Part shown: positions 23,604 through 32,671 of the stretch, piece by piece
How the letters are laid out: each line of letters starts with the position of its first letter
How positions within the stretch are numbered: position 1 is the first letter of the stretch
Assembly: GCA_022510925.1 (NCBI GenBank)
Contig: JAFLSO010000004.1
Span: forward strand, 1 to 64,000
DNA: 64,000 bases
Reading direction: 5' to 3'
From: Treponema sp.
Lineage (GTDB): Bacteria; Spirochaetota; Spirochaetia; Treponematales; Treponemataceae
Position numbers and translations under genes: made by a program
The notes under the pieces: model-generated
Told to the model about the DNA's origin: nothing
Seen by the model: the letters and a program-made list of their open reading frames with translations, nothing else
Databases searched by the model: none

Positions 23604-25577
23604 ATGAGACCCAGATTTTTAAAGGCCCTGTCGGCAACTGTTCTAACCGCCATCTCCTCCGCCGCTTTCGCGCAAGGATACAACTCCACGCAGGCCCACG
23701 ACTCGGACGTTACGGCGCTTTACACATGCGAGACTTATATGACAAACGACTCCTCATTCTATTCCGCGGGGAAAGACGGGTTCATAATAAAATGGGGACA
23801 GGACGGCATGGGAGAGCATTACCAGGTCTCGGACCTTCAGATACTCAAAGTGGTGAGGAATCCATCCAACGGAGACATAGCGGTCTATGAGACCGACGGC
23901 ATCTCGACCCACCGTGTGAGCGTCATAGACAGCAGGACGTTCTCCAAGCGCTACACGAAGCGTTTCCGCGACAGCGTGAGCGCGCTCAATTTCTCGGAGA
24001 AAGGCAATTATCTTATCATAGGAACCGCAAGCGTAAACGGAACATACATATTCAACGCCAGGACCGGCACGGTCACAAAACGCGCGGGAGACGTCTCAGG
24101 AATAATAACCTACGCGCGCACCGGCGAGAGCGAGAAAACCGCAATCTTTTATTCCCCCACAGGCTCCATTATCTATTATGACATGACCGCCTTTAAGCAG
24201 AAGGCAAGCTTTTTCACGGAGGGCATGCTTGAGCAGGTCATGCTGTTCGGAGCAGGAAACCTTAAGAACAGGTTCCTGGCGGGAGTCAAAAACAACACGA
24301 TATACATAGTGGACGCCACCAACGGAAAAATCATCGCGCAGTATGCGGCCAGGGAGCCTCTGATAATGGCATCGCGCTCGCAATACGAGGACGGCCTCTA
24401 CTACATAACATCGAACGGAAGGAATTTCTCCATGCGCGCCGTCACGGATGACATGCTCATCAAGCAGCTGGGAGCGCAGGCAGGAAAAAGCACAGCGCCG
24501 CAGGAGCCTCTGATAGTAAAGAATTTCACAGGACTAAGGAGCCGGGACTCGTTCACATGCGCCGCAAAGAATTCGTCAGGCGTCATACTCGGCACGCAGA
24601 GCGGGAACATATACACCATGAGCTCCACGCCCGAGAGCGAGACATACACCATCTTCCCCATAACAGAGAAAATGTACGAGCGCATTTATGACATATCCGC
24701 TGACAACGAGAATTTCTATCTTCTGACCGCGGACTCCATCTACCGCTCGTCCTATGACAGCCGCGCCGTGACTTTAGTGGCGCACAACTCAGGGCAAACT
24801 AATCTTATTAAGCTGAGCGACAGAATCATCCTGTGGTCCAAAGGAACCAGAAAAATAGTGCAGTCAGTGAGCGCGGACGGAAGCGGAACAGTCACTCTGT
24901 TCACGCCCGTGCAGTCCCTGCAGAACCTGAGGGTATTCGGTGACAGCATAATTTACATACAGGGGAATTCATCGGTGAGCCTCTACGACATGCGGACCGG
25001 CACCAATTCCGAGCTGTACTCCGGCACCTCCATACAGGACGCGGTCCTTCTAGACGAGGACACACTGTACGTAGCCAAAACATCTTCCGGCGCGGGAGAC
25101 GCCACGCTTGTCTCCGTGAGCATCACTACAAGGGAGACTGTTCCCGTGAAAATCCCGGGGAACGTCGCGTTCAGTTTGAGCTACGATTACAACTCCCCCG
25201 GCTCCCCTGTGTACGGAATCCTCATACGGGCGCAGAACGGAAGCAACGTCACCGAGGTGTTCGGCTATAATCCTGTCTCCAGAAACATAAGCACTCTGCT
25301 CAGGCTCACGGACGAGGACTCTGACGCGTTCACTTCCCTGCACTTCCCGCGCGTATATACAAACCTGGGGAAAAATCAGATTTACGCATGCAATGTGGAG
25401 ACCAAGAAGAACATGGTTTACGAGCGCTCAGCGTCCATGCCCATGAAGATGGAGGCGAGCGGCTCCAAGATAGCGATTCTGAACCGCAACGGAAGCATAT
25501 CCTGGTACAGCCAGAACGTGAAGGGCTCGCTGGCGGACTGGTACCTTACGGTAAACGGCGAGTGGTTTGAATTCTAA
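23604..25577 (+). CDS. Exported beta-propeller-like protein
   Basis: A 657-residue protein with a signal peptide cleaved near AAFAQ. The body contains repeated short beta units with WD40-like wording, for example HDSDVTALYTCETY, SAGKDGFIIKWGQDG, VSALNFSEKGNYLIIGTA and NRNGSISWYSQ, so it is probably a periplasmic beta-propeller. It follows rseP by 33 bases and has a GGAG site seven bases before the ATG; a GTG at 23595 overlaps that site. Function is unknown; a role as an envelope scaffold is plausible. Its stop lies three bases from that of convergent dnaB. Confidence 0.75.
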   Translation: MRPRFLKALSATVLTAISSAAFAQGYNSTQAHDSDVTALYTCETYMTNDSSFYSAGKDGFIIKWGQDGMGEHYQVSDLQILKVVRNPSNGDIAVYETDGISTHRVSVIDSRTFSKRYTKRFRDSVSALNFSEKGNYLIIGTASVNGTYIFNARTGTVTKRAGDVSGIITYARTGESEKTAIFYSPTGSIIYYDMTAFKQKASFFTEGMLEQVMLFGAGNLKNRFLAGVKNNTIYIVDATNGKIIAQYAAREPLIMASRSQYEDGLYYITSNGRNFSMRAVTDDMLIKQLGAQAGKSTAPQEPLIVKNFTGLRSRDSFTCAAKNSSGVILGTQSGNIYTMSSTPESETYTIFPITEKMYERIYDISADNENFYLLTADSIYRSSYDSRAVTLVAHNSGQTNLIKLSDRIILWSKGTRKIVQSVSADGSGTVTLFTPVQSLQNLRVFGDSIIYIQGNSSVSLYDMRTGTNSELYSGTSIQDAVLLDEDTLYVAKTSSGAGDATLVSVSITTRETVPVKIPGNVAFSLSYDYNSPGSPVYGILIRAQNGSNVTEVFGYNPVSRNISTLLRLTDEDSDAFTSLHFPRVYTNLGKNQIYACNVETKKNMVYERSASMPMKMEASGSKIAILNRNGSISWYSQNVKGSLADWYLTVNGEWFEF

Positions 25578-25597
25578 AAATCACCCGTCGTCACGGG
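25576..25597 (-). terminator. Possible weak terminator at the end of dnaB
   Basis: Minus strand CCCGT, loop GACG, ACGGG, then TGATTTTTAG. The short stem overlaps the last dnaB codons and the T-run runs into the end of the convergent gene. Confidence 0.4.
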
Positions 25598-26915
25598 ATT
25601 TGTTCTCAAACTTGGTGCAGCTTGAGATAAAGAGCAGGTTCACATCGCCCACAGGCCCGTTCCTCTGTTTGGCGACTATAAGCTTTCTGTCCAGGACGCC
25701 CGGATTCTGATCCTCCTCCTCCGCGCTTTTAGTGCGCGGCCCGTGAATGAAAATCACCATGTCCGCGTCCTGCTCTATGCTGCCCGAGCCCCTGAGCTCA
25801 GCCAGGCTTGGCTCATTATGCTCCGCGCTCCGCGCCACCTGACAAAGCACCACTATGGGAATCTCAAGCTCGCGCGCAAGGCTCTTGAGGCTCTTGGAAA
25901 TGGCGCTCTGCTGCTCAAATACAGGCGCGTCCTCATGCTCGCTGGTTATAAGGCCTATGTAGTCTATGAAAATTATCTTCACTTTCTGATTCACGCGCAT
26001 GCGGCGTGCCATGGCGCGCAGGTCCAGGAGCTTCATGTTCGGGGTGTCCACGATGAAAAGAGGCGCGTCATAGCACTCTCCCGCAGCGTCCTGAAGTTTC
26101 TTGAAGTCGTCCAGCTTAAGCAGCCCGCTCCTGAGCTTGGTTCCCGATATGCGGGCCACCTGGGAAAGAAGACGCTGGCCTATCTGCTCGGCGGACATCT
26201 CCAGGCTGAAAAATCCGCACGGTATTTTGTGGTCTATGGCTATGTACTGCATCATGGACAGGGCGAGCGCGGTTTTTCCCATGGACGGCCTTGCCCCGAT
26301 TATTATCATCTCTGACTTCTGGAAGCCGCTTGTCATATTGTCCAGCTGGGTGAACCCTGACGGTATTCCGCTGTAAGAGGAGTTGTTCTTGTAGCGGATG
26401 TCTATCATCTCTATGGTCCTGGGCACTATCTCCCTCATCGCGAAAACCTGCGTGGACTGGTTCACGTCTGCCAGACGGAATATCTTCTGCTCTGCATCCT
26501 CCAGAATCTGACGGCTGTCCTTGGTCTCATCGTAGCTGTCGGCCTTTACTTCCGCCGATATTTTTATAAGATTCCGCCTGGTGGAGCAGTCAAGCACTAT
26601 CTTAGCGTAATACTCTATGTTGGCGCTGGTGGGCACATGGTCGGTAAGCGAGGATATGTACGCCATTCCGCCCGCCTTCTCCAGATTGCCGCTTTTAGTA
26701 AGATTGTCTATGAGAGTAAGCATGTCGCCGGAGGTTCCCTGCGTGAACAGGCTCATCAGGGCATCAAAAATAACCTGGTTCTGCTGGCTGTAGAAATCAT
26801 CCGCCCGCAGATATGTGACCACGGAGTCCACGCTGTTCCAGTCGAGCAGCATGGCTCCCAAAGTGGCCTGCTCGGCGTCTAAATTATGCGGAGGAACCTT
26901 ATCCTTTAAATTCAT
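25581..26915 (-). CDS. dnaB: Replicative DNA helicase
   Basis: A 444-residue hexameric helicase that unwinds DNA at the replication fork. The N-terminal domain starts VPPHNLDAEQATLGAML, and the C-terminal RecA-like ATPase has Walker A GARPSMGKTA at residues 207-216, Walker B IIFIDYIGL, and the motif SLARELEIPIVVLCQVARS. No intein is present, unlike some relatives. It lies last in the rpsF-ssb-rpsR-rplI-dnaB cluster but behind a terminator. Confidence 0.97.
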   Translation of the reverse strand: MNLKDKVPPHNLDAEQATLGAMLLDWNSVDSVVTYLRADDFYSQQNQVIFDALMSLFTQGTSGDMLTLIDNLTKSGNLEKAGGMAYISSLTDHVPTSANIEYYAKIVLDCSTRRNLIKISAEVKADSYDETKDSRQILEDAEQKIFRLADVNQSTQVFAMREIVPRTIEMIDIRYKNNSSYSGIPSGFTQLDNMTSGFQKSEMIIIGARPSMGKTALALSMMQYIAIDHKIPCGFFSLEMSAEQIGQRLLSQVARISGTKLRSGLLKLDDFKKLQDAAGECYDAPLFIVDTPNMKLLDLRAMARRMRVNQKVKIIFIDYIGLITSEHEDAPVFEQQSAISKSLKSLARELEIPIVVLCQVARSAEHNEPSLAELRGSGSIEQDADMVIFIHGPRTKSAEEEDQNPGVLDRKLIVAKQRNGPVGDVNLLFISSCTKFENKSRDDG

Positions 26916-26937
26916 AAGACTTACCCTTTGCGTTTAA

Positions 26938-26972
26938 AACTTAAAAGACCCGCAGGTTTTACCCCGCAGGTC
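26938..26972 (-). terminator. Terminator between rplI and dnaB
   Basis: Minus strand stem GACCTGCGGG with CCTGCGGGTC (two G-T pairs), loop GTAAAA, then TTTTAAG. The T-run is short, so part of the transcription may continue into dnaB, giving a lower dose of helicase than ribosomal proteins. Confidence 0.75.
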
Positions 26973-26991
26973 TCACTGAACCACAGAAAAA

Positions 26992-27543
26992 TTACTCGGC
27001 GGACTCAGCTTTCTCCTCTGCGGCGGGAGAGGCGGCCTCTGATTTCTCGGCGGGCTTGGCGGAGGACTTCTTGGACTCAGCCTTGGCCTGCGGATCCTCC
27101 TGCGGCTTCACCACGAGCTTGACATCAGCCACAGTGGTCTCATACAAATGCACTTTGAATTCGTAGCTTCCCACGTTCTTGATTGTGAGGCCAGGAATCT
27201 CTATGCGCTTTCTCTCAATCTCAAATCCGTTGGCGGCAAAGTAGTTGGCCAGGGTAAGATTAGTCACGGCGCCGTAAAGCTTTCCGTTGCTTCCCGCGGG
27301 CATGGAGATTTCCACGGTGAGCGCCTCAAGCTTCTCTTTCTCGCTCGCGCTGTCCTTGCGCTTCTGCTCCTTGCGCGCCTCTATCTCCGCCTTGCGCGAC
27401 TCGAACAACGTCACAGTCTGGCTGTTGTACGGCAGCGCGAGATTGCGGGGGAAAAGATAGTTGCGGGCATATCCCGCCGCTACATTCTTCACATCACCTA
27501 GCTCACCTAAGTGCTTAACATCCTCGTTAAGAATAACTTTCAT
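26992..27543 (-). CDS. rplI: Ribosomal protein L9
   Basis: A 183-residue 50S protein with the N-terminal signature KVILNEDVKHLGELGDVKNVAAGYARNYL (given here in part: LGELGDVKNVAAGYARNYL) and the long connecting helix. The usual protein ends near residue 148; here a further 35 residues rich in Ala, Glu, Lys and Ser form a low-complexity tail. It follows rpsR by about 70 bases and has AGGAG before the ATG. Confidence 0.95.
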   Translation of the reverse strand: MKVILNEDVKHLGELGDVKNVAAGYARNYLFPRNLALPYNSQTVTLFESRKAEIEARKEQKRKDSASEKEKLEALTVEISMPAGSNGKLYGAVTNLTLANYFAANGFEIERKRIEIPGLTIKNVGSYEFKVHLYETTVADVKLVVKPQEDPQAKAESKKSSAKPAEKSEAASPAAEEKAESAE

Positions 27544-27611
27544 CTCAAGCTCCTATTTGATTTCTCAGCGCGTTACCAGGAGTGGGATCGCGTCTGGAAT
27601 AGTATAAGTTT

Positions 27612-27929
27612 TTAGTCCGCCACGTATGGAAGAAGGCAGATTGAGCGCGCGCGCTTAATGGCCACGGCCAGCTCCTTCTGGTGCTTGGAGCAGGTTCCCG
27701 TTATGCGGCGCGGAAGAATCTTACCGCGCTCCGTGGTGAAGCGGCGAAGTCCGTCCGCATCCTTGTAGTCGATTTTCGCCTTGTTCGCGCAAAAACGGCA
27801 TACTTTTTTGTGGAAGAACGCCTTTCCCTTGCGTCCGTTGCGTGACTCGTCCTCGCGGCCCTGCTCCTGCAAAGGCGCCTCGCTCATGGACGCCTCTGTT
27901 TTCTCTACCTCGTTAGTTGTATCTGACAT
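27612..27929 (-). CDS. rpsR: Ribosomal protein S18
   Basis: A 105-residue 30S protein. The core from about residue 38 is standard ([41 protein letters not shown]). The first 37 residues, acidic and polar, are an extension not seen in the usual 75-residue form. It follows ssb by 16 bases. Confidence 0.95.
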   Translation of the reverse strand: MSDTTNEVEKTEASMSEAPLQEQGREDESRNGRKGKAFFHKKVCRFCANKAKIDYKDADGLRRFTTERGKILPRRITGTCSKHQKELAVAIKRARSICLLPYVAD

Positions 27930-27945
27930 ATAAATCTCCTAAAAA

Positions 27946-28440
27946 TTAAAATGGAATGTCCTCGGGGAAATCCCCTGAGTCTCCGCCGAAACCGTCCGTG
28001 TCCGGTCCACCGTAGGACGGCGCCTGGCCCTGACGCGGCGCATAGCCGCCATTGCCCTGATATCCGGAAGAATTCTGCGTGTACCCGCCGAATTCACCGT
28101 TTGAGTCCGAGCGGCCTCCCAGAAGCTGCACGTCATTCGCCACGACATACACCCTGCTGAATTTCTGGCCGTCCTTCTCCCAGCGGTCCTGACGCAACGA
28201 GCCCTGGACCGCGACCTGAGTTCCTTTCAGAAGGTATTTTTTAAGGTTCTCGGCGGATTTTCCGAACAGTGACACGTCGAAGAAATTCGCCTCGCTTATC
28301 CACTGCTCACCGTCCTTGCGGCTCCTGTTCACTGCAATGGAAAATTTTGACACGGCCGAACCTGACTGAAAATAACTCAGCTCCGCATCGCGTGTGAGCC
28401 TGCCTATCAGGAACACGCTGTTCATGTCTGTTTTAGCCAT
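27946..28440 (-). CDS. ssb: Single-stranded DNA-binding protein
   Basis: A 164-residue OB-fold protein that coats single-stranded DNA in replication and repair. It shows MNSVFLIGRLTRDAEL, an OB core to about residue 110, a Gly/Gln/Ser-rich linker and the acidic tip DFPEDIPF, which recruits partner proteins. It lies between rpsF and rpsR, the usual arrangement. Confidence 0.97.
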   Translation of the reverse strand: MAKTDMNSVFLIGRLTRDAELSYFQSGSAVSKFSIAVNRSRKDGEQWISEANFFDVSLFGKSAENLKKYLLKGTQVAVQGSLRQDRWEKDGQKFSRVYVVANDVQLLGGRSDSNGEFGGYTQNSSGYQGNGGYAPRQGQAPSYGGPDTDGFGGDSGDFPEDIPF

Positions 28441-28470
28441 CCTTATGCCCCCTGAAAAACACCCGACTTA

Positions 28471-28761
28471 TCAAGCATCTTTCTCTGTCTTTACCACGAA
28501 AAGGTACTTGAGCAGATTCGTGTTGAACTTGAACGCGGCGTCAAGTTCCGTTATCTTGGCGGGATTCGCCTTGATGTTAAGGAGCACGAACCGGCCTCTC
28601 TTCTGCTTTTTGACCGTGTAGGTGAGCTCCCTGTCACCGAAAGGCTCCTCCTTCTCGATCTCCACGCCGAATTTCTCCAGGTCAGCCTTTAAAGTCTCCA
28701 TACCTGCCTTGGATTTGTCATCCTCCACCGGGAAGATGGTCATAAGCTCATACTTTCTCAT
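28471..28761 (-). CDS. rpsF: Ribosomal protein S6
   Basis: A 96-residue 30S protein that pairs with S18. It reads MRKYELMTIFPVEDD at the start and KKQKRGRFVLLNIKA in the middle. The start at 28761 has GGAG ten bases upstream; the frame is open further up but that part is leader. It is first in the operon, with a promoter about 60 bases upstream. Confidence 0.95.
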   Translation of the reverse strand: MRKYELMTIFPVEDDKSKAGMETLKADLEKFGVEIEKEEPFGDRELTYTVKKQKRGRFVLLNIKANPAKITELDAAFKFNTNLLKYLFVVKTEKDA

Positions 28762-28823
28762 CTGTATGATTCTCCTTATGGACTTAAAATGGGAGATGCG
28801 TGCGCACCTCCAAGGGGTAAGCA

Positions 28824-28852
28824 ATACTAGCAGATAAAGACTTTTTATTCAA
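28824..28852 (-). promoter_or_regulatory. Promoter of the rpsF operon
   Basis: Minus strand TTGAAT (28852-28847), 17 bases, TAGTAT (28829-28824); leader about 56 bases. Confidence 0.7.
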
Positions 28853-28881
28853 GCGACACAGGCGAATTCGCGCATAAAAAC

Positions 28882-28911
28882 TTGACGTAACGGCGGCTTA
28901 GATTCTATAAT
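28882..28911 (+). promoter_or_regulatory. Promoter giving a near-leaderless ankyrin-protein mRNA
   Basis: TTGACG (28882-28887), 18 bases, perfect TATAAT (28906-28911), and the ATG follows eight bases later at 28920 with no ribosome site. Confidence 0.75.
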
Positions 28912-28919
28912 TATTGCCT

Positions 28920-30533
28920 ATGAGACACAGCATTCCGGGGGGTATGCGAGCCGCCCTGTTCCTTATTGTACTGATGAGCGCGGCGCAGGCGGCGTTCGCC
29001 AGGGACGACACAGATTACGAGCTTCTGGCGCGGACAGGCACCGCAGAGGAGATACAGGCAGCGTTCAAGCGCAACCGAAACCTTAAGACGCAGGTGTTCG
29101 GCACGGAGCGGGAGACTTTCCTGATGATGGCCCTTAAGAACGACAGGGATTCCCGTGTCATAGACGCGTGCCTTAACGCCGAGAGCGACGTGACATACAA
29201 ATCCAAGAGCAAAATCACGCCCATAATGTACGCGGCGCGCTATTCGTCCAGCCAGGAGATAATGGACACCGTGATAAGGAGCGGCACCGTCTGGAACATA
29301 GGGGTCAAAAGCTGGGGCATGGGCTCAAAGAAAAGCGTCTCCATAAAAGACTCCAAGGACCAGGTTCTTCTGCACAACTCCTCCCTGCTAAGGAAGAGGG
29401 TGCTTCTTAAGGACAGTGACGGAAGGACCGCGTTTGACTGGGCGCTGCAGAACGGCAGGGCAAACACGTATGAGGTTCTGTCACGGTACGCCAAGGACCC
29501 GGCGGCCGGCAGCGGCGGAACCAGGAGCGCAAAAGTAAGCAACATAACGGCCGAGACCACGTTCACGGGGATAACGCAGGATTCAGATGACACATACGAT
29601 GAAGAGCCTGAGGAGGACACGGAGACTGACGCCGCCATACTAAGCCTCATGACAGAATCATCCGTACAGGCGGAGAGCGATGAGGAGGACTCAGTTCCGA
29701 GGATATCAGCCGCGCAGGACCAGGGCACGGAAAGCGTGCGGGCGGTGGAGATAGTCACGGACGACGCCCCCTCGGAGGCTGACGGAGACGGGCATGAGAC
29801 GGCGGAGGCAATGCCGCCCGTAAGAGAGTACAGGCAGACTTACCTTTATGATTTCATGGTGTCGGACGATGACGCGGGCGAATACACATCCCCCGCGCTG
29901 TTCCAGGTGGAGAACCCGGATATGACAGATTCCAGCGGGGTCACGCTGCTGATGAAAGCCGCTAAAGCCGGCAACGACTGGGACGTCCAGAACCTGCTTG
30001 AGCACGGCGCGGGCGTGAACCTGCGGGACAGGGACGGCTGGTCCGCTCTCATGTATGCCGTGCGCTACCAGAACAACCTTCAGATAGTCAGGACGCTGAT
30101 AAAATACGGGGCGCATGTGCGCGTGCGGAACAAATACAATGCCACTCCCCTCCTGCTAGCCGCCGACTACTCTCAGAACCCTGAGATAGTCGCGCTGCTT
30201 CTGAGCGACCGCTCCGTAAGCGAGGACGAGGTTTTCAAGGCGTTCATAATGGCGCTCACGAGCAATGTGGGCCCGGACCATGTGCGCACCGCTAAAATAA
30301 AGCTTTTCCTGGACATGGACATTCCCGTGAACAGGATATGGAAAGGCAAAACCCCGCTGATGTACGCGGCGCAGTACTCGTCCTCCACGGCGGTAATCGG
30401 TCTTCTTCTGGAGAACGGCGCGCGGCAGGGCATAAAGGACGCGGAGGGCAGGACGGCCTTCGACTACGCAAAAATGAACAGGAGCCTTGAGCGCAACGAC
30501 ATATTCTGGTCGCTGAACAGCGGGGAAAAATAA
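28920..30533 (+). CDS. Exported ankyrin-repeat protein
   Basis: A 537-residue protein with a signal peptide cleaved near AAFAR (residue 28). Ankyrin repeats flank an acidic, disordered middle (about 200-330): N-terminal ones with TPIMYAARYSSSQEIMDTVI and DGRTAFDWALQNGR, and C-terminal ones with GVTLLMKAAKAGNDWDVQNLLEHGA, GWSALMYAVRYQNN, TPLLLAADYSQNPEIVALLL and TPLMYAAQYSS. It is probably a periplasmic protein-binding scaffold; the partner is unknown. It ends three bases before rsmD and is transcribed from a strong, near-leaderless promoter. Confidence 0.85.
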   Translation: MRHSIPGGMRAALFLIVLMSAAQAAFARDDTDYELLARTGTAEEIQAAFKRNRNLKTQVFGTERETFLMMALKNDRDSRVIDACLNAESDVTYKSKSKITPIMYAARYSSSQEIMDTVIRSGTVWNIGVKSWGMGSKKSVSIKDSKDQVLLHNSSLLRKRVLLKDSDGRTAFDWALQNGRANTYEVLSRYAKDPAAGSGGTRSAKVSNITAETTFTGITQDSDDTYDEEPEEDTETDAAILSLMTESSVQAESDEEDSVPRISAAQDQGTESVRAVEIVTDDAPSEADGDGHETAEAMPPVREYRQTYLYDFMVSDDDAGEYTSPALFQVENPDMTDSSGVTLLMKAAKAGNDWDVQNLLEHGAGVNLRDRDGWSALMYAVRYQNNLQIVRTLIKYGAHVRVRNKYNATPLLLAADYSQNPEIVALLLSDRSVSEDEVFKAFIMALTSNVGPDHVRTAKIKLFLDMDIPVNRIWKGKTPLMYAAQYSSSTAVIGLLLENGARQGIKDAEGRTAFDYAKMNRSLERNDIFWSLNSGEK

Positions 30534-31085
30534 ATGCGCATAACAGGCGGAAAACTGAAAGGCCGTTTCACGGAGGTCCCTGCCGGCAGCATGGCCATCC
30601 GCCCCGCAATGGACAGGATGCGTGAGTCCCTGTTCGACATAATGGACCCATGGCTGGAGGGAAAATCTTTTCTGGACCTTTTCTCCGGCTCAGGCACGGT
30701 GGCGCTGGAGGCGGTGTCGCACGGTGCGTCCAGCGTGAGCCTCTGCGAGATGGACAAAAAAAAGGCGCGTGTAATACTAAAGAACGCCGCCATGGCAGAG
30801 GAGGTGGGCGTCCGCATAGACTGCCACTTCATGGCTGTGGAGCTTTTCCTCAAACGCTGCAAGAGAAGCTACGACTTCATTTTCCTGGACCCTCCTTTCC
30901 CGTATAAATTCAGGCGGGAGCTCCTTGAGACAATAGCCCGGAGGAACCTTCTCACTCCGGAAGGAATGGCCATAATCCACTACCCCGCCGAGGACAAAAT
31001 CCCCGAGTCCATAGAGAGCCTGTACCGCTCGGACACGCGCGTTTACGGCAGGTCCGTGGTAAGCTTCTACAAAGTGCGGGCATAA
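30534..31085 (+). CDS. rsmD: 16S rRNA m2G966 methyltransferase
   Basis: A 183-residue SAM-dependent enzyme that methylates guanine 966 of 16S rRNA. Signatures are RITGGKLKGR at the start, RPAMDRMRESLFDI, the SAM-binding DLFSGSGTVALEAVSHGA and the catalytic DPPFPY. It starts directly after the ankyrin-protein stop, so it is co-transcribed with that unrelated gene. Confidence 0.95.
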   Translation: MRITGGKLKGRFTEVPAGSMAIRPAMDRMRESLFDIMDPWLEGKSFLDLFSGSGTVALEAVSHGASSVSLCEMDKKKARVILKNAAMAEEVGVRIDCHFMAVELFLKRCKRSYDFIFLDPPFPYKFRRELLETIARRNLLTPEGMAIIHYPAEDKIPESIESLYRSDTRVYGRSVVSFYKVRA

Positions 31086-31087
31086 AC

Positions 31088-31115
31088 TTGACAAACGAAA
31101 AGAATGCTGTAAAAA
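31088..31115 (+). promoter_or_regulatory. Possible promoter of the TPR-gene pair
   Basis: A perfect TTGACA (31088-31093) starts right after rsmD; the best -10 is TAAAAA (31110-31115) at 16 bases. The -10 is weak. Confidence 0.45.
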
Positions 31116-31135
31116 TATTATGACAGGGTTTTGTG

Positions 31136-31471
31136 ATGAACGATGAGTTAAAAAAGCAGATAGACGCGAAACAAGGTGTCGCAGGCTTCATCAAAGTTAC
31201 TGACAACCCGGTCGACGGCCTGAGCGACCAGCAGAAAGTCGCCCTGAACAGAAAGGCGAACATGCTGTTCAACGAAGGCAAATATGACATGGCGGAACGC
31301 ATATTCATCACCACCGGTTACTCGGACGGCCTTACCCGCGTAGGCGATGTTTACGCCGGGAAAAACGAATACATGAAAGCGCTCAGGCTGTATCTGCTGG
31401 CCCATAACAAAAGGAAATCAGATCCGCTTATAGAAAAATTCTCGGGACTGATTTCCTTGATGCTAGAGTAA
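31136..31471 (+). CDS. Small helical protein, unknown function
   Basis: A 111-residue cytoplasmic protein without signal peptide. It has TPR-like helix pairs (ALNRKANMLFNEGKYDMAERIF, then TRVGDVYAGKNEYMKALRLY). The next gene encodes a large TPR protein 21 bases on, so the two are probably one functional unit. I do not recognise the family. ATG at 31136 is preceded by a GTG at 31133 that is an alternative start. Confidence 0.7.
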   Translation: MNDELKKQIDAKQGVAGFIKVTDNPVDGLSDQQKVALNRKANMLFNEGKYDMAERIFITTGYSDGLTRVGDVYAGKNEYMKALRLYLLAHNKRKSDPLIEKFSGLISLMLE

Positions 31472-31492
31472 AACTTGAGAGGTATTAATAGA

Positions 31493-32659
31493 ATGAGTGG
31501 CGGCACATTTGATAATGGATTTGAGGCTGTCATGCCGCAGGATTTCCCCGCTTTTCAGGCGGAGGGCAACGCGGCCAGCGAGATATCCGAGCTTTCAAAA
31601 AAAGGATACGCGCTTTTAAAGGATGACCGCACCGATGAGGCCGTGGACGCGTTCAAGCAGATATTAGCCATAGAGGACAACAATAACTACGCCCTGGTGG
31701 GGCTGGGGGACAGCGAGCGCAAGCAGGGCCGTTTCCATGAGGCCATAGAGTATTACTCCCGCTGCCTTGACTGCCATCCCGGGAACAATTACGCGCTTTT
31801 CGGGCTGGCGGACTGCTACAAGGCCACCAACCAGTATCATAAGGCCATAGAGATTTGGGAGCAGTACCTTACCCATGATGACAGGAACATAACCGTGCTC
31901 ACCCGTGTGGCCGACGCTTACAGAAAAATCCACGACTTTAAGAGAAGCAAGGAATTCTACCTGCAGGTGCTGGGCATGGAGGAGAACAACGCCTACGCCC
32001 TCATAGGACTGGGACATCTTCACTATGACTTCAAGGAATACCGCGACGCGCTGTTCTACTGGACGCGCATGCTGGAGTCGAACCCACAGAACGTGGACAT
32101 AAGGGTACTGACGTCCATAGGAAACTGCCACCGTAAGCTAAAGACATTCGAGCAGGGGCTGGGGTATTTCGAGCGCGCGCTGGAGATGGACCCCGGGAAT
32201 TTCTACGCGCTGTTCGGCATGGCGGACTGCTACCGAGGCATGAACAAGCAGCTCCGCTCCATAGAATACTGGAACAAGATACTGGAGATTGACCCCGGGA
32301 ACAAGGTGATTCTTACGCGCGCGGGAGACGCCTACCGTAACACGGGCGACTACGAGACGGCCGAGAAATACTACAACCGCGCCATGGACATAGACTTTGA
32401 CATCTACGCCGCCCTTGGGCTCGCGCTTATATGCAAGAGCAAGGGAAACTACGCGGAGGCCGTGGAGAGGCTCAGAAACCTTATCCGCAGCGATGAGAAG
32501 AACCACAGGCTGTACATAGATCTGGCGGACTGCTACGTCAGAATGCACGACACCCAGAAAGCCGTGGAGACATTGCAGTCATTCCAGAAGCACGGAATCA
32601 GAAACCACGCCGTGAACGAGCTGCTTGAGAAACTCCAGGGCAGCAGGCCCCAGTCTTAG
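31493..32659 (+). CDS. TPR-repeat protein
   Basis: A 388-residue protein made of about nine tetratricopeptide repeats with the usual W/A-G-Y-A-P spacing, for example ALVGLGDSERKQGRFHEAIEYYSRCL, YALFGLADCYKATNQYHKAIEIWEQYL and YALFGMADCYRGMNKQLRSIEYWNKIL (each longer than shown elsewhere; spans about residues 40-385). No signal peptide, so a cytoplasmic scaffold is likely. AGAGG lies 11 bases before the ATG; a TTG at 31475 is in frame but overlaps that site. It is followed 12 bases later by rlmN. Confidence 0.85.
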   Translation: MSGGTFDNGFEAVMPQDFPAFQAEGNAASEISELSKKGYALLKDDRTDEAVDAFKQILAIEDNNNYALVGLGDSERKQGRFHEAIEYYSRCLDCHPGNNYALFGLADCYKATNQYHKAIEIWEQYLTHDDRNITVLTRVADAYRKIHDFKRSKEFYLQVLGMEENNAYALIGLGHLHYDFKEYRDALFYWTRMLESNPQNVDIRVLTSIGNCHRKLKTFEQGLGYFERALEMDPGNFYALFGMADCYRGMNKQLRSIEYWNKILEIDPGNKVILTRAGDAYRNTGDYETAEKYYNRAMDIDFDIYAALGLALICKSKGNYAEAVERLRNLIRSDEKNHRLYIDLADCYVRMHDTQKAVETLQSFQKHGIRNHAVNELLEKLQGSRPQS

Positions 32660-32671
32660 AGAGAAATCACC